Shown: positions 1 through 7,773 of the stretch, piece by piece | Layout: each line of letters begins with the position of its first letter | Numbering within the stretch: the stretch's first letter is position 1 | Origin: Desulfobulbus elongatus DSM 2908 | GTDB lineage: Bacteria; Desulfobacterota; Desulfobulbia; Desulfobulbales; Desulfobulbaceae | DNA: 64,000 nt | Direction: 5' to 3' | Assembly: GCF_000621145.1 (NCBI RefSeq) | Contig: NZ_KK211216.1 | Location: 1-64,000, forward strand | The notes under the pieces: model-generated | The model's input: only the letters and a program-made list of their open reading frames with translations | Databases searched by the model: none | What the model was told of the DNA's origin: nothing | Translations under genes and position numbers: made by a program

Positions 1-224
1 CCGTTGCTTGGTTTCAACGGATATTAGCTGGAGGTGGGAAAATTGCGAGCAAATTATTTGTGGATAATCACTAAAGCTACTCAATCCGCAAGGACTGGAG
101 TAGATTTTTCAAAGAGCGTGAAAATTCCGGGGATATGGCTGTCCCCGGCGCCATCGGTCGCGGCACGCTCGTCTGGACAATCTCTTTTTATCTCAAGCGT
201 GAAGCGGCAAAGGAGAAGACACGC
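1..224. other. Non-coding leader at window start
   Basis: No convincing gene is seen here. Two small hairpins are visible: CCGTTG/CAACGG at 1-20, and a 7-bp stem CCGGGGA/TCCCCGG at 127-148 with an 8-nt loop. Neither is followed by a clear T-run. The stretch probably carries the promoter and 5' leader of the DUF362 gene that starts at 225, but I could not place -35/-10 boxes with confidence. Confidence 0.4.
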
Positions 225-1370
225 ATGGCACCGGTACCCGTCTATTCCATGGATTTGAACGCGAAGCGGTCCCAGGGGATGCTTCCCAGGCTCCGCACCC
301 TGATGCGCAAGGCCGGGCTGGAACACATCATCGCCAAGGACGACCTGACCGCCATCAAGCTGCACTTCGGCGAGTTGGGCAACACCGCCTTCGTGCGCCC
401 CCTCTTTGTCCGCCCCGTGGTGGAGGCGATCAAAAAAACGGGCGGCAAACCCTTTCTGACCGATGCCGGCACCCTTTACGTGGGCGAGCGGGGCAACGCG
501 GTGGATCATCTCAACACCGCCGTCTACAACGGTTTCGGCTACTCCTCGATCGGCGCGCCGTTGATCATCGCCGACGGCTTGCACGGCAGGGACGAGGTCG
601 AGGTACCGATAGAGTCGGCCCATTTCGACACGGCCTATATCGGCGCGGCCCTGGTCCACGCCAATGTCCTTGTCTCGGTCGCCCATTTCAAGCTGCACGA
701 GATGGCCGGCTTCGGCGGCGCCATGAAGAACGTCGGCATGGGCGGCGGCTCGCGACGGGGCAAGATGGCCCAGCACAGCACCGTCTCGCCGGTGGTCGCG
801 GCGGAAAAATGCATCGGCTGCGGCCTGTGCCTGCGTCAGTGCATCCACGGTGCGCTCAGCCTCGTGGACCGGACCGAAGCGGAACGATCCCCCAATCCGA
901 AAATCACCCGCCTGGCCCGCGTCGACAAGGAAAAATGCGTGGGCTGCGCCATGTGCCTGCACGCCTGCAAGCAGGGCGCCCTGAACGTGGACTGGTCCGG
1001 CGACATCCTTGGATTCCTGGAACGGATGGTCGATTATACCGCCGCCGTGCTCCACGGTAAGCGGGAGAAGTCGCTGTTCATCAATTTCCTCACCCAGATT
1101 TCTCCGGCCTGTGACTGCCATTCCTACGCCGACGCGCCCATTGTCGGCGATATCGGCATCCTGGCCGCCACCGACCCTGTCGCCCTCGACAAGGCCTCGG
1201 TGGACCTCATGAACAAACAGCCGGTCCTGTCGACCTCCTGTCTGGCGCGGGCCGCGGACACCACGGACAAGATCCGCGCCGTCTATCCCCATATCCCCTG
1301 GGAGCACCAGTTTGCCTATGCCGAGAAGATCGGCCTGGGGACGACGGACTATGTGATCGAGGCCATCTGA
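225..1370 (+). CDS. DUF362 domain protein with two 4Fe-4S clusters
   Basis: A predicted soluble 381-residue iron-sulfur protein. Residues 1-190 match the DUF362 fold as I recall it, with the typical KLHFGE and VAHFKLHEMAGFGGAMKN stretches. Two consecutive ferredoxin motifs follow: C196-C199-C202-C206 and C238-C241-C244-C248. The tail continues the DUF362 fold. The open frame extends upstream to 135, but ATG 225 is preferred because AGGAG lies 9 nt before it and family similarity begins there. DUF362/ferredoxin proteins are common in anaerobes and are thought to act in electron transfer. The substrate is unknown and the neighbours do not reveal it. No export signal is seen. Confidence 0.85.
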   Translation: MAPVPVYSMDLNAKRSQGMLPRLRTLMRKAGLEHIIAKDDLTAIKLHFGELGNTAFVRPLFVRPVVEAIKKTGGKPFLTDAGTLYVGERGNAVDHLNTAVYNGFGYSSIGAPLIIADGLHGRDEVEVPIESAHFDTAYIGAALVHANVLVSVAHFKLHEMAGFGGAMKNVGMGGGSRRGKMAQHSTVSPVVAAEKCIGCGLCLRQCIHGALSLVDRTEAERSPNPKITRLARVDKEKCVGCAMCLHACKQGALNVDWSGDILGFLERMVDYTAAVLHGKREKSLFINFLTQISPACDCHSYADAPIVGDIGILAATDPVALDKASVDLMNKQPVLSTSCLARAADTTDKIRAVYPHIPWEHQFAYAEKIGLGTTDYVIEAI

Positions 1371-1541
1371 CATCGGGGCACAGACACTCCGTTCGATTTG
1401 CGGCGGTGTGCGTCGAGGCGGTCACAAGAGCGTTGGCGCCGGACCGGGAAATGAATATGGCATGGCATCCGGAAACTGCGAGCACGAAACGATTTGTCAG
1501 GCCGTCAGGCTCATTTATTCTTTCTTTGCAAGGAGAACACC

Positions 1542-1709
1542 ATGATGGAGGACAAGAACATCACCGTCACCTGCCCCAAATGCGGCATCAGGATGAACAA
1601 CACCGCCGGTTGGTTCAAAAAGCCCGGTAACTGCTGCCCCGGCTGCCAGTTGCGCTTCTCGACCGAGCGTTTCAAACGCTCCATCGAGGAGGCCGAAAAG
1701 CTGGTCTGA
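1542..1709 (+). CDS. Small zinc-ribbon protein
   Basis: A 55-residue protein with AGGAG 9 nt before tandem ATG codons; the first is taken as the start. It carries CPKC near the N-terminus and CCPGC in the middle, which together could bind one zinc ion. A basic/acidic helix (FKRSIEEAEKL) ends the protein. No catalytic motif is present. It sits 171 nt after the DUF362 gene on the same strand and ends just before a bidirectional terminator. A nucleic-acid or protein-binding role would be a guess. Confidence 0.7.
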   Translation: MMEDKNITVTCPKCGIRMNNTAGWFKKPGNCCPGCQLRFSTERFKRSIEEAEKLV

Positions 1710-1803
1710 CCGGGCCTGCAGCTACCCCTGCCCCGAATTTTCGCTGAACCGCCCATTATTTTTTGGAAGCCACGGGCGGGAAAATCCGTTCGCTCAAAAA
1801 AAA

Positions 1804-1836
1804 ACGCCCCCTGACCGCGATGCGATCAGGGGGCGT
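1804..1836. terminator. Bidirectional intrinsic terminator
   Basis: A perfect 11-bp stem (1804-1814 with 1826-1836) around an 11-nt loop. It is preceded by a run of A and followed by a T-rich stretch, so it can act in both directions. It separates the converging zinc-ribbon gene (plus) and glutamate synthase operon (minus). Confidence 0.85.
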
Positions 1837-1859
1837 CGATTTTTAAGAATCAGACTGAA

Positions 1860-4220
1860 TTAAAACGGTCGCATCACCCAGATGCCGCAGGGGCAGGTAT
1901 CGGCGCAAAAGCCGCAGGCGATGCATTTGTCGTCGTCCGAGACATACTCGTAATCCACCTTGTCCGGACCGGGAACGACGTCCCGGCGGGAGATGGCGCC
2001 GGTCGGACAGACGGTCTCGCAGAGATGGCAATCACGGCAGGAGCCGCAGCTCAGGCAGCGGGCCGCCTGCTGGTCCTCGGTAAGCCCCCGATCGGCGACC
2101 GGATCGTAGTGGGCCAGGGTCAGATCCTCGTAGTTGATCAACCGCTGGCGGAAGGGCATCCAGGTCTCGCCCTTGAAGGTGGCCAACAGGTATTCGGCGG
2201 TGCGCTTGCCGGCCCCCAGGGCGTTGGTCGCCAGACCGGGCTTCTCGACGTCGCCCACCGCCAGGATTTTGGCATCGCTAGTCCGGCCGGCTTCGTCGGT
2301 CTTGATCCAGGCAGAACCCGCGACCTTGACCACTTCCACCGACTCCGGCAGGAAAGGCAGGCTGGGGATATCGCCGATGGAGATGATCACGGTCTGGGCG
2401 GGCAGCACGGTGCCGTCGGCCCCGACCACGCCCGCGGCGGTGACCTCGCGGGTCATGAACGGCCACTTGAAGGTGGCGCCCAGGGTTTCGGCCGCGGCGC
2501 GTTCCTTGCCAAAGGCCAGCGGTTTCTGGATATCGACCAGGGTCACCTGATCGGCGCCCAGGCGATAGGCCTCGGCAGCGACGTCGCAGCCAACGTTGCC
2601 GGCGCCGATGATCACCACCTGCTTGCCGGTGGCCAGCGGCTGCTCGCTCTTGGCCGCCTTGAGGTAGGTGAGCGCAGGGATGACCCGCTCATGGCCGGGA
2701 AACGAAAGCGTGCGCGGCTGATGGGTGCCCACCGCCACCACCACGTAATCGAACGCCTTTTTCAGTTCCTCGACCTTGTCCCTGCTCATGTCCACGCCCA
2801 GGTTGACATGCAGGTTCTTCGTCTTGAGGAAACGCTCGATCTCCACGTCCCACACGGCCTGGGACAGGCGTTCCCAGGGAATGGTCTGGGCCAGCTTGCC
2901 GCCCAGCCTGGTGTCGCGCTCGAAGATATGGGCCTCGACGCCGTTCAGCGCCAGATGCCAGGCCACGGCCATGCCCGCCGGACCGCCGCCGATGATCGCC
3001 ACTTTCCTGCCGATGGCCGGTTTCGCCTCCGGCGGCGCCACCGCCTGCACCGAGCGGCCGAGCACCGAGGCGTCGATGGAATAGTCGATCTTCTCGCGGG
3101 AGCAGTTCTGAATGCAGAGATTGGGGCAGATGGTGCCGCACACCGAGGCCGGGAACGGGGTGTAGCGCAGCAGCATCTCGTAGGCCTCGTCGGTGCGGCC
3201 CTCGCGGATCAGACGCAGGCGGTCGATGGTCGGGATGTGGATCGGGCAGAAGAAGGTGCAGGGCGCGGCCGCGTCGCGGTTAGCCCAAAACGGCTTGCGC
3301 CGCCGGAATTCGCCGGTCTCGATCACGCCGATGGCATCGCGCTCCAGACCGGGGGCGATATCGCGCAGGGGATCGCCGCCGCCGAAGCCCTGGTCCCAGA
3401 TGCGGCGGCGGAATTCGGCCATGGGCATGGGGCCGGCAAACATCAGCGCCCGCTCCTGCGGGGTGATGGCCGCCAGCACCTGCCATTCCTCGCGCACCGA
3501 CAGCGCCGGCAGCAGCTCGCTCCGGTCGATGCCCGCCAGGAATTCGGGCAGCCGCTCGATCAGCCACTGCCATTCCTCGTCGTTCGGCGGCCCCAGCTTG
3601 GCGTTGTTTTGGGAATAGGAGCCGTCGGTCTCGCCGCGGAAATAGATCCTGCCGCCCACCATGCCGACGCAGGGCCGGTAGCCGAGCACGCTCCCCGGAT
3701 TCTTGGGATCGACCCCGCACACCACGCCGATGCCGCCGCAGTTGAATTCGGCGAAGGTGTCGCCCACCGAACCGAGCACCCACATCTGCGGCCGGTCGTA
3801 GTCCGGGTTCCACTTGGTCATGGTAAGGCCGCGGGCGCCGATGGAGCCGCCGATCATCACCCGGCCGCCGGCCATGGCGTTGCAGACGCCGTTGGTGGCA
3901 TCGCCCTTGACGATGACGTCGGCGCCGATGTTGAGGTAGCCGACATCGTCCGAGGCCGAGCCCTCGCAGATGATGGTCGCGCCGTGCATGCCCATGCAGC
4001 CGAGCCGCTGGCCGGCCGGCCCCTTGACCCGGATGGTCAGCGGCCGTTCCTTGGAACCGAGCCGCAGGCCGATGTTGTGCTGGCCGTAGGATTCGAGAAT
4101 CAATTCGTCGGCAACGGCCGCCGCCGCCCGGACCTCTTCCTCGAAAATCTTGGACGAAATCCGCTTGTTATTGGCGTCGCGGCCGCGGACAGTGCGTGTG
4201 GTGGGTTGTGTTTCGCTCAT
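1860..4220 (-). CDS. Fused glutamate synthase GXGXG domain / GltD-like oxidoreductase with ferredoxin clusters
   Basis: A 786-residue protein, third gene of the operon. Residues about 1-240 are the GXGXG beta-helix domain (glutamate synthase domain 3), normally the C-terminus of GltB or a separate archaeal-type protein. Residues about 310-700 are GltD-like: an N-terminal cysteine-rich cluster region (CGTICPNLCIQNC), an FAD-binding site VAIIGGGPAGMAVAW and an NAD(P)-binding site VVIIGAGNVGCDVAAEA. The last 80 residues hold two cysteine clusters, CLSCGSCRDCHLCETVCP and CIACGFCADTCPCG. It should pass electrons from NAD(P)H or ferredoxin to the FMN subunit encoded just upstream. The fusion of GXGXG and GltD domains is the unusual point. 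AGGAC lies about 12 nt before the start. Confidence 0.85.
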   Translation of the reverse strand: MSETQPTTRTVRGRDANNKRISSKIFEEEVRAAAAVADELILESYGQHNIGLRLGSKERPLTIRVKGPAGQRLGCMGMHGATIICEGSASDDVGYLNIGADVIVKGDATNGVCNAMAGGRVMIGGSIGARGLTMTKWNPDYDRPQMWVLGSVGDTFAEFNCGGIGVVCGVDPKNPGSVLGYRPCVGMVGGRIYFRGETDGSYSQNNAKLGPPNDEEWQWLIERLPEFLAGIDRSELLPALSVREEWQVLAAITPQERALMFAGPMPMAEFRRRIWDQGFGGGDPLRDIAPGLERDAIGVIETGEFRRRKPFWANRDAAAPCTFFCPIHIPTIDRLRLIREGRTDEAYEMLLRYTPFPASVCGTICPNLCIQNCSREKIDYSIDASVLGRSVQAVAPPEAKPAIGRKVAIIGGGPAGMAVAWHLALNGVEAHIFERDTRLGGKLAQTIPWERLSQAVWDVEIERFLKTKNLHVNLGVDMSRDKVEELKKAFDYVVVAVGTHQPRTLSFPGHERVIPALTYLKAAKSEQPLATGKQVVIIGAGNVGCDVAAEAYRLGADQVTLVDIQKPLAFGKERAAAETLGATFKWPFMTREVTAAGVVGADGTVLPAQTVIISIGDIPSLPFLPESVEVVKVAGSAWIKTDEAGRTSDAKILAVGDVEKPGLATNALGAGKRTAEYLLATFKGETWMPFRQRLINYEDLTLAHYDPVADRGLTEDQQAARCLSCGSCRDCHLCETVCPTGAISRRDVVPGPDKVDYEYVSDDDKCIACGFCADTCPCGIWVMRPF

Positions 4221-4250
4221 AATGTCAAAAAGTCCTGTTGAAGACCTGGA

Positions 4251-5891
4251 TCAGCAAACGTAGTTGATCTGCAACCGTTCCGCGATAGCCTTGTCGTCGA
4301 TGCCCAACGCGTCTGACATGCCGATGGGCAGACTCTGGGAGCGGCCGAGCGGCGCCATGATCTTCTTGATTTCGGTGCGGATCGTCATGAACACGTCGAC
4401 CACCCGCTGGGCGACCTCGTCCGGGTCGAGGCGGCGGTAGAGCTTGGGGTTCTGGCTGGTGATGCCCTTGGGGCACAGGCCGACGTTGCAGACGTTGCAG
4501 CGCCCCATCTCGTTGCCCAGACAACCGGCGCAGGACTGCATGATGTATTTGCCGATATGGACGCCGGAGGCGCCGAGCATGACTAGGGCCATGCCATTCT
4601 GGGCGACGTTGCCGTTCTTGCCGATGCCGCCGGCAGCGAACAGCGGGATCTCGTTCTGCCGGCCCTGGCGGACCAGATCGAGGTAGCACTCGCGCAGGTT
4701 GGAGGCGATCGGGTGGCCGGTGGCGTCCATACTGACGTTGTAGGCGGCGCCGGTGCCGCCGTCGATGCCGTCGATCAGCAGGCCGCCGGCATAGGGGTTG
4801 CGCACCAGGTTGTTGAGCACGGCTTTGGCCGAGGTCGAACCGGAAATCTTGGGATAGACCGGCACCCGGAAACCAAAGGCCATGGACATGGTCTGGATCA
4901 TCTTCATGACGCTCTCCTCGATGGAGTAGAGCGTCTGGTGCACCGGCGGCGACGGCAGATCGACCCCTTCGGGCACGCCGCGCAGCCGGGCGATCAGTTT
5001 GCTGACCTTGAACCACATCAGCAGGCCGCCGTCGCCGGGCTTGGCGCCCTGGCCGTACTTGATCTCGATGGCGGCCGGATCGCACTGCATCTCGGGGATG
5101 GCGCGGATAATCTCGTCCCAGCCGAAGTAGCCCGAGGCGATCTGCAGGATGATGTATTTGAGGAAGGGGCTCTTCAGCACCCAGGGTGGGCAGCCGCCCT
5201 CGCCGGTGGCCATGACCACGGGGATGCCCAGCACCTCGTTGCAGTAGGCCACGCCCTGGAGCAGGCCGAGCCACATATTGGGCGACAGGGCACCGAACGA
5301 CATCGAGCCGATGATGAACGGAAAAATTTCCCGGGTCGGCGGAATCCACTCGCCGGCCAGCTTGCGGCGGAGGAATTCCTCCGGCGGCAGCACCCGGCCA
5401 AGGATGGTGTTGATGTTGAACTCGTGCCGGCCGGCATCGAGCGCCGGATCGGTCAGCATGGATATGCGACCGAACTGCATCCGGTCGAGCACGGTCCTGC
5501 CGGGGGCATTGCGCCGACCGCCGCGCTTGTAGGCATCGCCCTTCTGGTTGATGTGGAAGACCGACCGGTGTTCGTTGTCGTTGGCGTGCGGGCCGATGGC
5601 CTCGTTGGGACACACCGAGGCGCACATGCCGCAGCCGATGCACCGCTTCTCAATCGCCGTGTTCTGGTGGATGCCGGTGAAATGACGGTATTCGTTGCCC
5701 CGCCTCTTCTGGAGAACGTCGAGTTTGGGCACCCGCTGACGGAAATGGGACAGTGAGATGGCCCCCACCGGACACACGGAGGTGCAGCGGCCGCAGAGCG
5801 TGCAGCGATCCTCCCGGTGCTCGATGATCCAGGGAAGATCGTGGTAGGTCAGGCTGCTTGGGGAAGTGTAAATTGATCGAACTGAGACCAT
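4251..5891 (-). CDS. Glutamate synthase FMN-binding subunit with N-terminal ferredoxin domain
   Basis: A 546-residue archaeal-type GltB central domain. Near the N-terminus are two 4Fe-4S motifs, CTLCGRCTSVCP and CIGCGMCASVCP. The TIM-barrel FMN domain follows, with GSMSFGALS, GEGGCPPWVLKS, EIKYGQGAKPGDGGLL and IDGIDGGTGAAY. The 3Fe-4S cysteine region CAGCLGNEMGRCNVC comes after. This subunit combines ammonia with 2-oxoglutarate to form glutamate using reduced FMN. ATG 5891 has AAGGAA 8 nt upstream and follows family length; longer in-frame starts lie inside the preceding gene. It overlaps the upstream glutaminase gene by 43 nt, consistent with translational coupling. Confidence 0.92.
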   Translation of the reverse strand: MVSVRSIYTSPSSLTYHDLPWIIEHREDRCTLCGRCTSVCPVGAISLSHFRQRVPKLDVLQKRRGNEYRHFTGIHQNTAIEKRCIGCGMCASVCPNEAIGPHANDNEHRSVFHINQKGDAYKRGGRRNAPGRTVLDRMQFGRISMLTDPALDAGRHEFNINTILGRVLPPEEFLRRKLAGEWIPPTREIFPFIIGSMSFGALSPNMWLGLLQGVAYCNEVLGIPVVMATGEGGCPPWVLKSPFLKYIILQIASGYFGWDEIIRAIPEMQCDPAAIEIKYGQGAKPGDGGLLMWFKVSKLIARLRGVPEGVDLPSPPVHQTLYSIEESVMKMIQTMSMAFGFRVPVYPKISGSTSAKAVLNNLVRNPYAGGLLIDGIDGGTGAAYNVSMDATGHPIASNLRECYLDLVRQGRQNEIPLFAAGGIGKNGNVAQNGMALVMLGASGVHIGKYIMQSCAGCLGNEMGRCNVCNVGLCPKGITSQNPKLYRRLDPDEVAQRVVDVFMTIRTEIKKIMAPLGRSQSLPIGMSDALGIDDKAIAERLQINYVC

Positions 5892-6991
5892 ACTATAAGT
5901 TCCTTGCGTTCGGGTGGAATGATAACGGTGTGCTCGCGCATGGGCTGGAAGTCGAGGGAGGGATCGCGGTCCGGCACCATGGCGTCGACCCCGCACATCT
6001 CCGAGGCGATGGCCCAGGCACCCGGCCGGCCGCCGACCGTGGACGGTCGCATCTTCTTCTGATCCATCACCAACAGGCAGGTTTCATCGGGCAGGGTGCC
6101 GATGACCGCGTTGGGGCCGTCGATGATCAGACGGCGGCAGGCAGTGCGCAGGCCTTTAAGGAAATCGCCGTTGGGGTGCGCGTCCAGCTCTTCGGTCTTC
6201 AGCGGGGTGATGACGTGTTTGTACAGCTCCAGCGGCAGCTTCAGCTTCCTGGTCACGTAGTGAAGAATATGGGTGAAGGTCTCGGAATCGGAATGATAGC
6301 CGAGATAACCGGGGATATTCTTGCCCAGCAGCCATTCCTTGATCGGCACGAAGGCGGTGTTCTCGCCGTTGGTCATGGTGGCGATGCCCTGGATGAAGAA
6401 GGGATGGCAGGCGTAGAGATTGATGCCGTAGTTGGTGTTCTGCCGCCCCTGGGCCATGACCACCCGCGCCTTGATGCGCCCGTCCGCAAGGCCGAGCGCG
6501 TCGCCGACTTCCAGCGGCCAGCCGACCTCCTTGATCATCACCACGTCGCGATACAGGGAAAACACGGTGACATCGCCGCCATGGGCATCGCCGTCCCGAC
6601 GGATGGCCAGGCGGGTTTCGAGCAGCTTGTCGTCGATCTGCTCCGGGGTCAGGCTTGCCCAGGCCTCGGGCATCCGATAGACCCGGACCAGGTAGTTGAA
6701 CCGGTCCTTGGCCTCGATCAACTGGGGTTTGCGGTCGAATTCGTGGGCATACTTGACCTGGAACCCCTGCGCCCCCATCCAGTCGGTGAGCCGGTGGAAG
6801 GCCGCCTCGGTGTGGGCAATGCCGGAGAGAACCACATGGTGCGGCTTGAGCTTGAATTCCTCGAACTCCACGCCCCGCAGCAGCAGGCCGAGGCCGCTGC
6901 CGTCATAGCCCTCCTGCATGGCCTCCATGGCGGTGAGCACTTCGTAGGGGGAAAAAGGGGTGTCTGCGCTTTTGAGAGCTAATCGGCACAT
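5849..6991 (-). CDS. Glutamate synthase glutaminase (class II amidotransferase) subunit
   Basis: A 380-residue protein. Starting at ATG 6991 gives Met-Cys-Arg, so after Met removal the N-terminal cysteine is the class II glutamine amidotransferase nucleophile. AGGAG lies 6 nt before this ATG, which decides it over the ATG 21 nt further upstream. Other GATase features are NYGINLYACHPFF, GENTAFVPI and DSETFTHILHY. It hydrolyses glutamine and delivers ammonia to the FMN subunit encoded by the next gene. It is first in the three-gene operon, and a palindrome lies 60-85 nt upstream of its start. Separate glutaminase, FMN and GXGXG proteins are typical of archaeal-type glutamate synthase. Confidence 0.9.
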   Translation of the reverse strand: MCRLALKSADTPFSPYEVLTAMEAMQEGYDGSGLGLLLRGVEFEEFKLKPHHVVLSGIAHTEAAFHRLTDWMGAQGFQVKYAHEFDRKPQLIEAKDRFNYLVRVYRMPEAWASLTPEQIDDKLLETRLAIRRDGDAHGGDVTVFSLYRDVVMIKEVGWPLEVGDALGLADGRIKARVVMAQGRQNTNYGINLYACHPFFIQGIATMTNGENTAFVPIKEWLLGKNIPGYLGYHSDSETFTHILHYVTRKLKLPLELYKHVITPLKTEELDAHPNGDFLKGLRTACRRLIIDGPNAVIGTLPDETCLLVMDQKKMRPSTVGGRPGAWAIASEMCGVDAMVPDRDPSLDFQPMREHTVIIPPERKELIVWSQFDQFTLPQAA

Positions 6992-7050
6992 GAACGGCTC
7001 CTGAACGGTCATTCGTGATCAGGGCATGACAATCACGAAGAGATATTAAC

Positions 7051-7076
7051 AAAAATGTAAAATTAAATACATTTTT
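7051..7076. promoter_or_regulatory. Palindromic operator-like site upstream of glutamate synthase operon
   Basis: AAAAATGTA and its exact complement TACATTTTT are separated by 8 nt (AAATTAAA), a perfect 9-bp inverted repeat in an AT-rich island within GC-rich surroundings. On the minus strand a TAATAT hexamer (7043-7048) lies directly downstream and could be the -10 box, so the palindrome would cover the -35 region. That placement suits a repressor or an activator. The regulator is unknown. Confidence 0.5.
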
Positions 7077-7176
7077 GCAACTACTGATTCACAGATTTGA
7101 CAATTGGTGCGGAGAAAAGCATTTACTGAAAAGGGGGGTGGTTGTCAAGCGCTAAAGGAAAGGGTTTTCCGGGAAA

Positions 7177-7194
7177 CCGGCGGGATTTCGCCGG
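7177..7194 (-). terminator. Weak candidate terminator after tatA
   Basis: A 6-bp GC stem CCGGCG/CGCCGG with a 6-nt loop, read on the minus strand just after the last tatA gene. Only three T residues follow, so it is a weak intrinsic terminator at best. Confidence 0.3.
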
Positions 7195-7227
7195 GCCGGT
7201 CTCATGGTGCCGGGGGAACGCCGACGA

Positions 7228-7476
7228 TCACTTGTCGGAAACGCCGGTGATTTTCCCGGCCTGGTCCAGCGATTTCTTAACCTCGGTGATTTCCTTGACT
7301 ACGGGCAGGCTCTTGGCGAGGTCGTCCTTGGCCTCTTCAACCTCGTTCAGCCCCTTTTTGAAGGAGCCGATAGCCTTGCCGAGACCGGCACCGATTTCCG
7401 GCAGTTTTCTGCTGCCGAAAAGAAGAAAGGCAATCAACAGGATGACAATCAACTCAGGGGTTCCAAGTCCAAACAT
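7228..7476 (-). CDS. tatA: Twin-arginine translocase subunit TatA/E (first copy)
   Basis: An 82-residue protein with the TatA plan: a short N-terminal transmembrane helix (about residues 6-20, PELIVILLIAFLLFG), a hinge, the amphipathic helix beginning KLPEIGAGLGKAIGSFKKG, and a charged tail. It forms the protein-conducting oligomer that exports folded twin-arginine proteins. A second, shorter tatA lies 45 nt upstream on the same strand. No tatB-like or tatC gene lies in the window. The F-G hinge and a glycine-rich amphipathic helix favour TatA over TatB. Confidence 0.9.
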   Translation of the reverse strand: MFGLGTPELIVILLIAFLLFGSRKLPEIGAGLGKAIGSFKKGLNEVEEAKDDLAKSLPVVKEITEVKKSLDQAGKITGVSDK

Positions 7477-7521
7477 GGCGACACCGGGTGTGGAGAGAGG
7501 GGGGAAGGTGGGCGGGACGGT

Positions 7522-7701
7522 TCACGCCTCCTTGTCTTTGTCGTTGTCCAGAGATTTGGGCTCGTCTTTCTTGACCGATTCCTTGAAATTGCGGATGCCC
7601 TTGCCGATTCCGCTGCCGATTTCCGGCAGTTTGCCGGCCCCGAAGATAATGACGATAATAACCAGAATAATGATCAGTTCAGGCATTCCGAGTCCGAACA
7701 T
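7522..7701 (-). CDS. tatA: Twin-arginine translocase subunit TatA/E (second, short copy)
   Basis: A 59-residue TatA-like protein, easily missed because of its length. It begins [20 protein letters not shown], then the hinge [19 protein letters not shown], then a highly charged lysine/aspartate tail. It shares the first five residues and overall plan with the neighbouring 82-residue copy, so this looks like a tandem duplication that has diverged. A typical TatA length is about 60-90 residues, so it is complete. The two copies may form mixed or specialised Tat pores. Confidence 0.88.
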   Translation of the reverse strand: MFGLGMPELIIILVIIVIIFGAGKLPEIGSGIGKGIRNFKESVKKDEPKSLDNDKDKEA

Positions 7702-7773
7702 GGCGACACCTCATAGAAAAAGAAGCAAAGAAGAGCGAAAGAACCTGATAATAGCACTCCGGCCGTTCCCCTG

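Noticed and set aside
34-258. Small open frame at the window start
   Set aside because: It overlaps the better-supported DUF362 start and has no recognisable features.
1471-1491. TGGCAT...TGCG, resembling a sigma-54 promoter
   Set aside because: The GG and GC elements are 12 nt apart instead of 10, so the spacing does not fit.
2025-4241. Long open frame on the plus strand across the glutamate synthase fusion gene
   Set aside because: GC-rich codon bias leaves the opposite strand open. The translation is low-complexity, His/Ala/Gly/Arg-rich and has no family features, while the minus-strand gene is clear.
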